A stretch of 53,550 nucleotides of DNA from the NCBI RefSeq assembly GCF_002879535.1, contig NZ_PNOT02000314.1, forward strand, positions 1 through 53,550, written 5' to 3'. This stretch comes from Mesorhizobium intechi. GTDB taxonomy: Bacteria; Pseudomonadota; Alphaproteobacteria; Rhizobiales; Rhizobiaceae. Below are positions 41,416 through 50,838 of the stretch, piece by piece. Below the pieces are notes generated by a model. That model saw only the letters and a program-made list of their open reading frames with translations, was not told the origin of the DNA and did not search any database. The first letter of the stretch is position 1, and the number at the start of each line of letters is the position of its first letter. A program made the translations under genes and the position numbers.

Positions 41416-43059
41416 ATGATGATGGAAAAGTTTGCTCTTCGCTCGCGTGCCTTGCTAGCGGGCGCGGCGATGTCCGCGCTGCTCGTTGGCGCGGCGCCAG
41501 CCTTCGCCGTCACGCCCGCCGACACGCTGGTCGAGGGATTCGCCATCGACGACATCATCTCCATGGATCCGGGCGAAGCGTTCGAGTTGTCGACCGCCGA
41601 AGTCACCGGCAACACCTATGACCTACTGGTCCGTCTCGACCTCAGCGACACCTCCAAGGTCAAGCCCGATCTCGCGGAGAGCTGGACCGTCTCCGACGAT
41701 GGCCTGACCTACACTTTCAAGCTGAAGTCGAGCCTCAAGTTCGCCTCGGGCAACCCGATCACCGCGGCCGACGTCGCCTATTCGTTCGAGCGCGCCGTCA
41801 AGCTGGACAAGAGCCCGGCCTTCATCATCGACCAGTTCGGCATCAGCGGCGACAATGTCACCGAAAAGGCCAAGGCAATCGACGACACCACCTTCCAGTT
41901 CACCGTTGACAAGGCCTATGCGCCGAGCTTCGTGCTGAACTGCCTGTCGGCCACCGTCGCTTCCGTTGTCGACGCCAAGCTGGTCAAGGAGCATGTCGCC
42001 GCGGTGACGCCAAGCGCCGACTACAAATGGGACAACGACTTCGGCAATGCCTGGCTGAAGACCGGCTATGCCGGCTCCGGCGCCTACAAGCTGCGCGAAT
42101 GGCGCGCCAACGAAGCCGTCGTCATGGAGCGCAACGACAACTATCACGGAGAAAAGGCCAAGCTAGCCCGTGTTATCTACCGCAACATGAAGGAAAGCTC
42201 GGCCCAGCGCCTGGCGCTCGAAGCCGGTGACATCGACGTCGCCCGCAACCTCGAGCCGAATGACCTCGACGCCATCGCCAAGAACGCCGATCTCACCACC
42301 ACCAGCGCGCCGAAGGGCACCGTCTACTACATCAGCCTCAACCAGAAGAACCCGAACCTCGCCAAGCCCGAGGTGCGCCAGGCCTTCAAATATCTGGTCG
42401 ACTACGATGCGCTGAGCTCGACCATCCTCAAGGGTATCGGCGAAATCCACCAGTCGTTCCTGCCCAAGGGCGACCTCGGGGCCATCGACACCAATCCCTT
42501 CAAGCTCGACGTTGCCAAGGCCAAGGAATTGCTGGCAAAGGCCGGCCTGGCCGACGGCTTCAGCGTCACCATGGACGTACGCACCGGTCAGCCGACCACC
42601 GGCATGGCGGAATCCATCCAGCAGACGCTCGGCCAGGCCGGCATCAAGCTGGAGATCATTCCCGGCGACGGCAAGCAGACGCTGACCAAGTACCGGGCCC
42701 GCAACCATGACATCTACATCGGCAATTGGGGTCAGGATTATTTCGATCCGAACTCCAACGCCCAGACCTTCGCTTCCAACCCCGACAATTCGGATGGCGG
42801 CAAATCCCACACGCTCGCCTGGCGCAATGCCTGGGACATTCCGGACCTGACCAAGGAAACCGAAGCGGCACTGCTGGAGAAGGATGCGGGCAAGCGCGCC
42901 GACATGTACAAGGATCTGCAGCAGAAGATCCTCGACACCAGCCCCTTCGTCATCATCCATCAGCAATTGGAAGTGGCTGGGCTGCGCAAGAACCTCAAGG
43001 GCTTCGCGCTCGGTCCGAGCTTTGACAGCAACTTCGTCGGCCCGGTCTCGAAAGAATAA
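41416..43059 (+). CDS. Peptide ABC transporter substrate-binding protein
   Basis: A 547-residue class C (family 5) binding protein. A Sec signal (MMMEKFALRSRALLAGAAMS..., cleaved near APAFA) is followed by the family motifs TYDLLVRLDLSDTSKVKPDL, LAESWTVSDDGLTYTFKL and ADVAYSFERAVK. It captures a di/oligopeptide or similar solute in the periplasm for the permeases encoded next. It is followed within 19 bases by the first permease gene. The ligand cannot be told from sequence. Confidence 0.92.
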   Translation: MMMEKFALRSRALLAGAAMSALLVGAAPAFAVTPADTLVEGFAIDDIISMDPGEAFELSTAEVTGNTYDLLVRLDLSDTSKVKPDLAESWTVSDDGLTYTFKLKSSLKFASGNPITAADVAYSFERAVKLDKSPAFIIDQFGISGDNVTEKAKAIDDTTFQFTVDKAYAPSFVLNCLSATVASVVDAKLVKEHVAAVTPSADYKWDNDFGNAWLKTGYAGSGAYKLREWRANEAVVMERNDNYHGEKAKLARVIYRNMKESSAQRLALEAGDIDVARNLEPNDLDAIAKNADLTTTSAPKGTVYYISLNQKNPNLAKPEVRQAFKYLVDYDALSSTILKGIGEIHQSFLPKGDLGAIDTNPFKLDVAKAKELLAKAGLADGFSVTMDVRTGQPTTGMAESIQQTLGQAGIKLEIIPGDGKQTLTKYRARNHDIYIGNWGQDYFDPNSNAQTFASNPDNSDGGKSHTLAWRNAWDIPDLTKETEAALLEKDAGKRADMYKDLQQKILDTSPFVIIHQQLEVAGLRKNLKGFALGPSFDSNFVGPVSKE

Positions 43060-43077
43060 AGTCGACGGACGCGCCAC

Positions 43078-44139
43078 ATGAGCGCGATTGAAAACGAGAG
43101 CGGGCGCGGCAGCGCCCGCGCCGTCGCCATTGCGTCGGCGATCGGCCGTTTCCTGGTCATCGCGGTGACGACCTATCTTGGTCTTCTCGCCGTCACCTTC
43201 TTCATCGGCCGCGTCATCCCGATCGACCCTGTGCTGGCCGTGCTCGGGGACCGGGCGCCGGCCAATGTCGTCGAGCGCACGCGCCGCGAGATGGGCCTCG
43301 ACCTGCCGTTGATCGAGCAGTTCTACATCTATGTAAGAAATGCCCTGAGCGGTGATTTCGGCACCTCCGTGCTGACCACCAATCCGGTCATGACCGACAT
43401 TCGCCGCGCCCTTCCGGCAACGACGGAGCTGGCGACGCTGGGAACGCTGATCGGCGCGCTGTTCGGCGTGCCGCTCGGCGTGCTGGCCGCGGTCAGGCGC
43501 GGCAGCATCATCGACCAGGTCGTGCGCGTCATCGGCCTGATTGGTTATTCCGTGCCGATCTTCTGGCTCGGCCTGCTTGGCCTCGTCCTGTTCTACGCCA
43601 AGCTGCAATGGGTGGCTTTTCCGGCCCGGCTCGATGTCGTCTACGAATACACCTTCACGCCGATCACCGGTTTCTACCTTCTCGATTCGGCGATGCAAGG
43701 TCAGTGGGATGTCTTCTGGGACGCCTTCCGTCACATCATTCTGCCGGCCTCGCTGCTGGGCTATTTCTCGCTCGCCTATATCAGCCGCATGACGCGCTCG
43801 TTTATGCTCAACGAACTCGCGCAGGAATACATCGTCGCCGCGCGCGCCAAGGGCTTGTCGGAAACCCGCATCATCTGGGGCCACGCGCTGCGCAACGCGG
43901 CGGTGCCGATGGTAACGGTGATCGCGCTCTCCTATGCCGGCCTTCTCGAAGGCTCGGTGCTGACCGAGACCGTCTTCTCCTGGCCCGGCATCGGTCTCTA
44001 CATCACCAACTCGCTGCAGAACGCCGACATGAACGCCGTGCTCGGCGGCACCATCGTCATCGGTTCGGTGTTCATCGGCATCAACCTTCTGTCCGATCTT
44101 CTCTACCGCGTGCTCGATCCAAGGACCAAGACAGGATGA
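43078..44139 (+). CDS. Dipeptide/oligopeptide ABC transporter permease (DppB-like)
   Basis: A 353-residue inner-membrane permease with six predicted helices. The N-terminal helix (FLVIAVTTYLGLLAVTFFIG) and ERTRREMGLDLPLIEQFYIY are typical of DppB/OppB. The coupling motif [20 protein letters not shown] is intact. Its stop overlaps the next start as ATGA. Confidence 0.92.
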   Translation: MSAIENESGRGSARAVAIASAIGRFLVIAVTTYLGLLAVTFFIGRVIPIDPVLAVLGDRAPANVVERTRREMGLDLPLIEQFYIYVRNALSGDFGTSVLTTNPVMTDIRRALPATTELATLGTLIGALFGVPLGVLAAVRRGSIIDQVVRVIGLIGYSVPIFWLGLLGLVLFYAKLQWVAFPARLDVVYEYTFTPITGFYLLDSAMQGQWDVFWDAFRHIILPASLLGYFSLAYISRMTRSFMLNELAQEYIVAARAKGLSETRIIWGHALRNAAVPMVTVIALSYAGLLEGSVLTETVFSWPGIGLYITNSLQNADMNAVLGGTIVIGSVFIGINLLSDLLYRVLDPRTKTG

Positions 44140-45056
44140 GCACAGACACCATCCAGAGCCGTCGCGACTGGCTGCTCAGCGAGCGGCCGGCCTCGCGCAT
44201 GCAGGCAAGGCTCGGCCGCGCCTATGTCGCGTGGCGGCGTTTCTCGGCCAACCGGCTGGCTTTTGTCGGCCTGCTGATCATCATCGCCTTGCTCGTCATC
44301 GCGGCCCTTGCCGGCGTGTTGGCACCCTATTCGCCGACCTTCGGCGACCTGAAGAACGCGCGACTGCTTGCGCCCAGCGCCGAGCACTGGTTCGGCACGG
44401 ACGACCTCGGCCGCGATATTCTTTCGCGCATCCTCTACGGTTCGCGCTGGACGCTCTATGTCGTCATCCTGGTCGCCATCATCGCCGCCCCCATCGGTCT
44501 TCTGGTCGGCACCGTCGCCGGTTACGCCGGCGGCTGGACCGATGCCATCCTGATGCGCATCACCGACATCTTCCTCGCCTTCCCGAAGCTGGTTCTGGCG
44601 CTGGCCTTCGTCGCGGCACTCGGGCCCGGCATCGAGAACGCGGTGCTGGCGATAGCCATCACCTCTTGGCCGCCATATGCTCGAATTGCTCGCGCGGAAA
44701 CGCTGACGGTGCGCAATTCCGATTACATCAAGGCGGTGCAGCTGATGGGCGCCTCGCCCTTCCGCATCGTGCTGCGCCACATCATGCCGCTCTGCATCTC
44801 CTCGCTGATCGTCCGGGTGACGCTCGACATGGCCGGCATCATCCTCACCGCCGCCGGCCTCGGTTTCCTCGGCCTCGGCGCGCAGCCGCCGCTGCCGGAA
44901 TGGGGCACCATGATCGCGTCCGGTCGCCGCTTCATCCTCGACCAATGGTGGGTGGCCGGCGCGCCGGGCTTCGCCATCCTCATCGTCAGCCTCGGCTTCA
45001 ACCTGCTCGGCGACGGACTGCGCGATGCCCTTGATCCCCGGAGCGGTGACCAATGA
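44136..45056 (+). CDS. Dipeptide/oligopeptide ABC transporter permease (DppC-like)
   Basis: A 306-residue inner-membrane permease of the DppC/OppC class. A first helix (LAFVGLLIIIALLVIAALAG) is followed by HWFGTDDLGRDILSRILYGS, the family hallmark. The coupling loop is IKAVQLMGASPFRIVLRHIM. The ATG at 44136 overlaps the DppB-like stop by four bases. It ends with an overlap into the ATPase gene. Confidence 0.92.
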   Translation: MSTDTIQSRRDWLLSERPASRMQARLGRAYVAWRRFSANRLAFVGLLIIIALLVIAALAGVLAPYSPTFGDLKNARLLAPSAEHWFGTDDLGRDILSRILYGSRWTLYVVILVAIIAAPIGLLVGTVAGYAGGWTDAILMRITDIFLAFPKLVLALAFVAALGPGIENAVLAIAITSWPPYARIARAETLTVRNSDYIKAVQLMGASPFRIVLRHIMPLCISSLIVRVTLDMAGIILTAAGLGFLGLGAQPPLPEWGTMIASGRRFILDQWWVAGAPGFAILIVSLGFNLLGDGLRDALDPRSGDQ

Positions 45057-45889
45057 GCGGTACGCTGCTTGAAGTCGACGATCTTCGGGTCGATTTTCCG
45101 ACCCGCACCGGCCTGGTCCAGGCCGTGCGCGGCGTGTCCTTCACGCTCGGCCGCGAGCGGTTGGGCATTGTCGGCGAAAGTGGATCCGGCAAGTCGCAGA
45201 CCGGCCGTGCCGTCATGGGCCTGACGCCGCCGCAGGCTCGGATATCGGCCAGGAAACTGGCCTTCGACGGCATCGACCTGCTCGGCATCTCGCCGCGCCA
45301 GCGCCGGGCGCTGCGGGGAAACCGCATCGCCATGATCCTGCAGGATCCGAAATACTCGCTCGACCCGGTGATGAGCATCGGCCGCCAGATCGTCGAAACC
45401 CTGCGCACGCATGAGAAGGTCTCCAAGGCAGAGGCGCGCGAGCGCGCGCTGGCCATGCTGGAAGCGGTGCAGATCCGTGATCCGAAACGCGTTTTCGACC
45501 TGCACCCGCACGAAGTCTCCGGCGGCATGGGTCAGCGCGCCATGATCGCCATGATGCTGATCGCCGGACCGGAAATGATGATCGCCGATGAGCCGACCTC
45601 GGCGCTCGACGTGACCGTGCAACTCGACGTGCTCGGCATCCTCGATAAATTGGTCAGCGATCGCGGCATGGGCCTGATCTTCATTTCGCATGATCTGCGC
45701 CTGGTCTCGTCCTTCTGCGATCGCGTCATCGTCATGTATGCCGGCAAGGTGGTCGAGCAGCTCAAGGCCTCCGAACTCGGCCAGGCCCAGCATCCCTACA
45801 CGCGCGGCCTGCTCAACTGCATGCCCAGGATCGGCTTCGAGCGCCACCCGCTGCCGGTGCTCGACCGCAAGCCGGAGTGGGCGGCATGA
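45053..45889 (+). CDS. Dipeptide/oligopeptide ABC transporter ATP-binding protein (DppD-like)
   Basis: A 278-residue ATPase. Walker A is [10 protein letters not shown], the signature is VSGGMGQRAMIAMML, and Walker B is [21 protein letters not shown] replaces the commoner SGGMRQR, a mild variation. The C-terminal AQHPYTRGLLNCMPRIG belongs to the oligopeptide-transporter C-terminal region. It overlaps both neighbours by four bases, so expression is coupled. Confidence 0.93.
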   Translation: MSGTLLEVDDLRVDFPTRTGLVQAVRGVSFTLGRERLGIVGESGSGKSQTGRAVMGLTPPQARISARKLAFDGIDLLGISPRQRRALRGNRIAMILQDPKYSLDPVMSIGRQIVETLRTHEKVSKAEARERALAMLEAVQIRDPKRVFDLHPHEVSGGMGQRAMIAMMLIAGPEMMIADEPTSALDVTVQLDVLGILDKLVSDRGMGLIFISHDLRLVSSFCDRVIVMYAGKVVEQLKASELGQAQHPYTRGLLNCMPRIGFERHPLPVLDRKPEWAA

Positions 45890-46632
45890 CAGCTGCGATC
45901 ACCGTCGACGGGCTGGAAGTGATCTTCGACCGGTTTCGCGCGCTGAAAGGCGTCAGCCTCGAAGTCAGGTCAGGCGAATCCTTCGGCCTGGTCGGCGAGA
46001 GCGGTTCCGGCAAATCGACGCTGCTCAGGGCAATCGCCGGCCTTGCGCCGGTCGCCTCGGGCAGCATCACCGTCAACGGCAAGACACTCGGCGCGCGCCG
46101 CGACAAGGCCTTTTATCGCGAAGTGCAGATGGTCTTCCAGGATCCTTATGGCTCGCTGCACCCGCGCCAGACCGTCGACCGCCTGCTGCAGGAGCCGCTT
46201 GCCATCCACGGTTTCGCCGATGGCGAAAAGCGCATAGAACGCGCGCTCGACGAGGTCGGGCTCGGCAACGGTTTCCGCTTCCGCTACGCACATCAATTGT
46301 CGGGTGGCCAACGCCAGCGTGTGGCGATCGCACGCGCGCTGATCCTCGAGCCGTCAATCCTGCTGCTCGACGAGCCGACCTCGGCGCTCGATGCCTCGGT
46401 GCAGGCGGAGGTACTCAACCTGCTGGAGGAGGTCCGCCGGCGGCGCAAGCTGACCTTCCTGATGGTCAGCCACGACCTCGCCATCATCACCCATATGTGC
46501 GAGCGGCTGATGGTGATGCAAGGCGGCGAGGCGGTCGAGAACCTCACCGCAGCCCAACTTGTCGCGCACCGCGTCGCCGAGGATTATACGCGCAATCTGT
46601 TGCGAGCCAGCGAGGGGTTCGTGAGGGCGTAG
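45886..46632 (+). CDS. Dipeptide/oligopeptide ABC transporter ATP-binding protein (DppF-like)
   Basis: A 248-residue ATPase completing the importer. Walker A is [16 protein letters not shown], the signature is [15 protein letters not shown], and Walker B is [16 protein letters not shown]. It lacks the long oligopeptide C-terminal extension, so it is shorter than a typical DppF. The ATG at 45886 overlaps the DppD-like stop (ATGA). It converges on the RND pump gene, with 40 bases and no clear hairpin between. Confidence 0.92.
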   Translation: MTAAITVDGLEVIFDRFRALKGVSLEVRSGESFGLVGESGSGKSTLLRAIAGLAPVASGSITVNGKTLGARRDKAFYREVQMVFQDPYGSLHPRQTVDRLLQEPLAIHGFADGEKRIERALDEVGLGNGFRFRYAHQLSGGQRQRVAIARALILEPSILLLDEPTSALDASVQAEVLNLLEEVRRRRKLTFLMVSHDLAIITHMCERLMVMQGGEAVENLTAAQLVAHRVAEDYTRNLLRASEGFVRA

Positions 46633-46672
46633 CCAAACTCTTTGAATCGACTTCCTTGGCGCAAAGCGCGCG

Positions 46673-49600
46673 TCAGGCTGCTTCGCCCTCAGGCAAGGCC
46701 TCGCTTTGTCCGGCTTGGCTCGATCGCTTCGGCTCCTTGATCCTGAACCACGTCACATAAAGCGCCGGCAGGAACAGCAGCGTGATTGCCGTACCCGCGA
46801 TGATGCCGCCCATCATGGCATAGGCCATCGGTCCCCAGAACACTTCGCGGGCGATCGGTATGAGCGCCAGGCTGGCGGCGGCCGCCGTCAGCGCGATGGG
46901 CCGCATGCGGTGCTCGGTCGCCTCGATGACGGCCGCCCAGCGGTCCTTGCCTTCGGCGACGAGGTCCTCGATCTGCACGATCAGGATGACCGAGTTGCGG
47001 ATCAGGATGCCGATCAGCGCCAGCACGCCGAGGATGGCGACGAAGCCGAGCGGCGCGCCGCTCGGTACCAGGGCCGCGACCACGCCGATCAGCCCGAGGG
47101 GCGCCACCGCCACCACCAGGAACAGGCGCTGGAAGCTCTGCAACTGGATCATCAGGATGGTGGCCATCACGAACAGCATCAGCGGCACCACGGCCGCGAT
47201 CGGACCCTGGCTCTTGGCGCTTTCCTCGACCGAGCCGGCGGTCGCGACCGAGTAGCCCGGCGGCAGCTTGCCGATGAAGGCATCGACCGATGGCTTCAGC
47301 TCGTTGACCACGGTGGCCGGCAGCACGTCGCCGACCAGTCCGGCGCGCACGGTGATCGTCGGAATGCGGTCGCGCCGCCATACCGTCGGCTGTTCGAGGT
47401 CGTAGTGGAAATTGGCCACCGCCGCGAGCGGGATCGCTTCCCCGGTGCTGGTCGGCAACTGCATGTTCTGCAGCGTCTCGATCGAGCCGCGTTCGGCATC
47501 GCGTGAGCGCGCCACGACATTGATGAGATAGGTGGCATCGCGGACCTGCGTGATGGTGGCGCCGCCGACCGTGCTGTTGAGCGCGCTGGCGATGTCGGAA
47601 GAGGTGATGCCGAGCTGGCGTGCCTTGTCCTGCAGCACATCGACCCTCAGCACGCGTTGCGGCTCGTTCCAGTCGAAGGTGGGTGCTGCCAGTTTCGGAT
47701 TGGCCGAGATCACACCGGCGAATTGTTGCGCCAGCTCGCGCACCCTCTGTATGTCGGGACCGCCGACGCGATACTGCACCGGACGGCCGACAGGCGGCCC
47801 GAGCTCGAGCAATTTGACGAAGGCGTCGGTGCCGACAAATTCTTCGCGCAACAGCTTCTCCAGTGCCGGCTTGACCCGGTTGCGCGCCTCGATGCTCTTG
47901 GTGACGATCACGGTCTGGCCGAAATAGGGGTTGGCCGGCTGCACGTCATAGGCCAGCACGAAGCGCACCGCGCCCTGGCCGACATAGGACGAGAAATGAT
48001 CGATATCGGGATTGCCGACCAGCGCCCGCTGCTCGAACCGCTCCATCTGGTCGCGGGTCTCGGCGATCGAGGAATTCTGCGGCAGGTTCCAGTCGACGAT
48101 CAGCTCGGGCCGGTCGGAAGGCGGGAAGAACTGCTGCTGGACGAGACCGAAGCCGGCGATCGAGGCGCCAAACAACAACACCGTGGCGATGATGGTCAGC
48201 CAGTGGTGGCGCACCGAGCCGATAAGCACGCTCCGGAACAGCGAAGTGAAGCGCCCCGGCTGGTCGTGGTGTTTCGTCTTCATCGCCGCCGGCAGGATGG
48301 TGACGCCGAGCAGCGGCGCGAACAGCACCGCCACGATCCATGACACCAGCAGCGACACGGCGATGACGACGAACAGCGTGAACGTGTATTCGCCGGCAGC
48401 ACTCGAATTGAGCCCGATCGGGATGAAGCCGGCGACCGTCACCAGCGTGCCGGTCAGCATCGGGAAGGCGGTCGATGTGTAGACATAGGTCGCCGCCTTG
48501 CGCAGATTGTCGCCGACCTCCAGCCGCGCCACCATCATCTCGACCGCGATCATGGCGTCGTCGACCAAAAGGCCGAGCGCGATGATCAGCGCGCCGAGCG
48601 AAATGCGCTGCAGCGAAATGCCGAGATAGGCCATGACCGTGAAGGTGATGGCCAGCACCAGCGGGATCGACAGGGCCACGACGAAGCCGGCCCGCATGCC
48701 CAGGCTGATGAAAGATACTGCGAGCACGATGGCCACAGCCTCGAACAGGGCGCGGGTGAAGCCCGAGACGGCCTCCTCGACGATGACCGGCTGGTCGGCG
48801 ACCAGATGCACGCCGACACCGACCGGCAGGTCGGCCAGCACCTTGTTCATCTCCACATGCAGCGCCTCGCCGAACTGCAGCAGATTGGCGTTCGGCTTCA
48901 TGCCGATGGCGAGCCCGATAGCGTCCTGGCCGTTGAAGCGGAACAGCGCCGTCGGCGGATCGGCATAGCCGCGCGTGATGGTCGCCACGTCGCTCAGCCG
49001 GAAGAAGCGGTCGTTGACGCGCAGATTGATGGCGCGAAGGCTGTCCTCGGAGGTGAACTGGCCGCCGACGCGCACGCTGATGCGCTCCGGTCCGGACTGG
49101 ATGACGCCGGACGGCGTTATCGCGTTCTGCGCCTGCAGGCTTGCCACGATCGCCTGCTGGTTGAGGCCGAGGGCGGCGATCTGGCGGGTCGAGAATTCGA
49201 GATAGATGGCTTCGTCCTGCGCGCCGACGACATCGACCTTGCCGGCATTGGGCACGGTCAGGATCTTGGTGCGGACATCCTCGACATAGTCGCGCAATTG
49301 CCGCGGCGTCAGCCCGTCCGATGTGAAGGCGTATATGTTGCCGTAGACATCGCCGAAGCGGTCATTGAAGAACGGCCCCTGCACGCCTTGCGGAAACTGT
49401 GCCTTGATGTCGTTGACCATGTTGCGCACCTGAATCCAGTTCGGCACGACATCGCGCGCCTTGGTGGTGTCCTTCAGGTTGACGAAGATGACGGTCTGGC
49501 CGGCGGTGGTGACGGATTTGGTGTAGTCGAGACTGTCGAGCTCCTCGAGCTTCTTCTCGATGCGGTCGGTGACCTGTTGCAAGGTCTCCTTGACGGAGGC

Positions 49601-49768
49601 GCCCGGCCAGTTGGCCTGGATGATCATCGTCTTGATGGTGAAGTTGGGGTCTTCCTCACGGCCGAGATTGAGGTAGGAGAAGATGCCAGCCACGACGAAG
49701 ACCAGCATGAAATACCAGACCATCGAGCGGTGGCTAAGGGCCCAGTCGGAGAGATTGAAGCCCTTCAT
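46673..49768 (-). CDS. RND efflux transporter, inner-membrane permease
   Basis: A 1031-residue resistance-nodulation-division pump driven by proton influx. It has two sets of six helices with large periplasmic loops after helices 1 and 7. The helix 4 motif GLLVDDAMIAVEMM carries the paired Asp of the proton relay. It begins MKGFNLSDWALSHRSMVWYF. The ATG at 49768 overlaps the preceding adaptor stop as TGATG. Pumps of this length and gene order export drugs, biocides or lipophilic compounds. The substrate is not evident. No outer-membrane channel gene is present in the window. Confidence 0.93.
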   Translation of the reverse strand: MKGFNLSDWALSHRSMVWYFMLVFVVAGIFSYLNLGREEDPNFTIKTMIIQANWPGASVKETLQQVTDRIEKKLEELDSLDYTKSVTTAGQTVIFVNLKDTTKARDVVPNWIQVRNMVNDIKAQFPQGVQGPFFNDRFGDVYGNIYAFTSDGLTPRQLRDYVEDVRTKILTVPNAGKVDVVGAQDEAIYLEFSTRQIAALGLNQQAIVASLQAQNAITPSGVIQSGPERISVRVGGQFTSEDSLRAINLRVNDRFFRLSDVATITRGYADPPTALFRFNGQDAIGLAIGMKPNANLLQFGEALHVEMNKVLADLPVGVGVHLVADQPVIVEEAVSGFTRALFEAVAIVLAVSFISLGMRAGFVVALSIPLVLAITFTVMAYLGISLQRISLGALIIALGLLVDDAMIAVEMMVARLEVGDNLRKAATYVYTSTAFPMLTGTLVTVAGFIPIGLNSSAAGEYTFTLFVVIAVSLLVSWIVAVLFAPLLGVTILPAAMKTKHHDQPGRFTSLFRSVLIGSVRHHWLTIIATVLLFGASIAGFGLVQQQFFPPSDRPELIVDWNLPQNSSIAETRDQMERFEQRALVGNPDIDHFSSYVGQGAVRFVLAYDVQPANPYFGQTVIVTKSIEARNRVKPALEKLLREEFVGTDAFVKLLELGPPVGRPVQYRVGGPDIQRVRELAQQFAGVISANPKLAAPTFDWNEPQRVLRVDVLQDKARQLGITSSDIASALNSTVGGATITQVRDATYLINVVARSRDAERGSIETLQNMQLPTSTGEAIPLAAVANFHYDLEQPTVWRRDRIPTITVRAGLVGDVLPATVVNELKPSVDAFIGKLPPGYSVATAGSVEESAKSQGPIAAVVPLMLFVMATILMIQLQSFQRLFLVVAVAPLGLIGVVAALVPSGAPLGFVAILGVLALIGILIRNSVILIVQIEDLVAEGKDRWAAVIEATEHRMRPIALTAAAASLALIPIAREVFWGPMAYAMMGGIIAGTAITLLFLPALYVTWFRIKEPKRSSQAGQSEALPEGEAA

Positions 49769-50838
49769 CAGACGCCGCCCTCCGGCACTTTGACCTTCTG
49801 GCCTTCGCTCAGGCTGTGGACGCCCGCGGTGACGACGCGCATGCCGGCCTTCAGCCCTTCGGCGACGGTAAAGGTGGCGGCACCCTTGGCGGCCACCTTG
49901 ATCTCTTTCGCGCTCACGCTCGATGTCTGCGGATCGACGATCCACACCTTGTCGGCCCCGTTCTTTTCCAGCAGCGCCGAGATGGGCAGTTCGATCGTCG
50001 GTGCCACCTTGGTCACTCGGGTCGCCGTGACCGTCGAGCCGAGCCGGAAGGCCTGCGGCGGATCGGTAAGCGTCAGCTTGACGCGCCGGGTGCGGGTCGA
50101 GCCCTCCGCCTGCGGCGCGATCTCGCGAAGCTTGGCCTGGGTCTCGATCGTCGGCAGCGATTGCAGGATGACCTGGAACGGCGTGCCGGCCGTCAGATCG
50201 CCGGTCAACTGATCGGGAATATCGACGACGGCTTCGCGCAGATCCGAGCGTGCCACTGTGACGACCGTCTGGCCGGCCGAGACGGTCTGTCCGACCTCGG
50301 CGCCGACGGCGGTGACGACGCCGTCGAAATCCGAGAACAGCCTGGCGTATCCAAGTTGCTCCTGCGATTTGGCAAGCGAAGCCTTGGCCCGCTCGACATT
50401 GGCTTCCGCGGCTTTGCGTGCCTGCTGCGCGGCGTCGAACACGGCCTGCGACGCGTTGGCCGCGGCGAGCAGCTGGCGCTGGCGCTCCTCGCTGGCGGCG
50501 GCGTTGGCGAACTGGGCCTCTGCATTGGAGAGCTCGGCCTTGGCTGCTTGCACCGCCAGCTCCAGCGCGGTCGGGTCGAGCGCGGCGATCGTCGTGCCCT
50601 TGCTGACGATGTCGCCGACCTTGACGTCGCGCGAGACGACCCGGCCAAGCAGGCGGAAGGCAAGGTCGGCGCTGACCTGCGGCTCGACCGAGCCGGCAAA
50701 GCCGAAGGTCTGCGTGGTGCGCGGCTCGACCACCATCGACAGCACCGGCCGGATGACCTCCGGCGGCTTTTCCTCCGATTTCGAGCAGGCGGCGAGCGCG
50801 CCAAGCGCGAACAGGCCGAGCATGATAGGCCGGGTCAT
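49768..50838 (-). CDS. RND efflux periplasmic adaptor, second copy
   Basis: A 356-residue membrane-fusion lipoprotein. The leader MTRPIMLGLFALGALAACS has a lipobox ending in Cys18. It has a lipoyl-like/beta-barrel core and a helical hairpin (about 95-170; QAAKAELSNAEAQFANAAAS). It would bridge the RND pump to an outer-membrane channel. ATG 50838 overlaps the first adaptor's stop by four bases, and the gene overlaps the pump by one base. The two adaptors share their domain layout and could form a heteromeric ring. Confidence 0.9.
   Translation of the reverse strand: MTRPIMLGLFALGALAACSKSEEKPPEVIRPVLSMVVEPRTTQTFGFAGSVEPQVSADLAFRLLGRVVSRDVKVGDIVSKGTTIAALDPTALELAVQAAKAELSNAEAQFANAAASEERQRQLLAAANASQAVFDAAQQARKAAEANVERAKASLAKSQEQLGYARLFSDFDGVVTAVGAEVGQTVSAGQTVVTVARSDLREAVVDIPDQLTGDLTAGTPFQVILQSLPTIETQAKLREIAPQAEGSTRTRRVKLTLTDPPQAFRLGSTVTATRVTKVAPTIELPISALLEKNGADKVWIVDPQTSSVSAKEIKVAAKGAATFTVAEGLKAGMRVVTAGVHSLSEGQKVKVPEGGV

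Noticed and set aside
42163..43884. Long minus-strand open frame opposite the peptide-binding and permease genes.
   Set aside because: The plus-strand genes form a full overlapping ABC operon; the minus frame has no motif.
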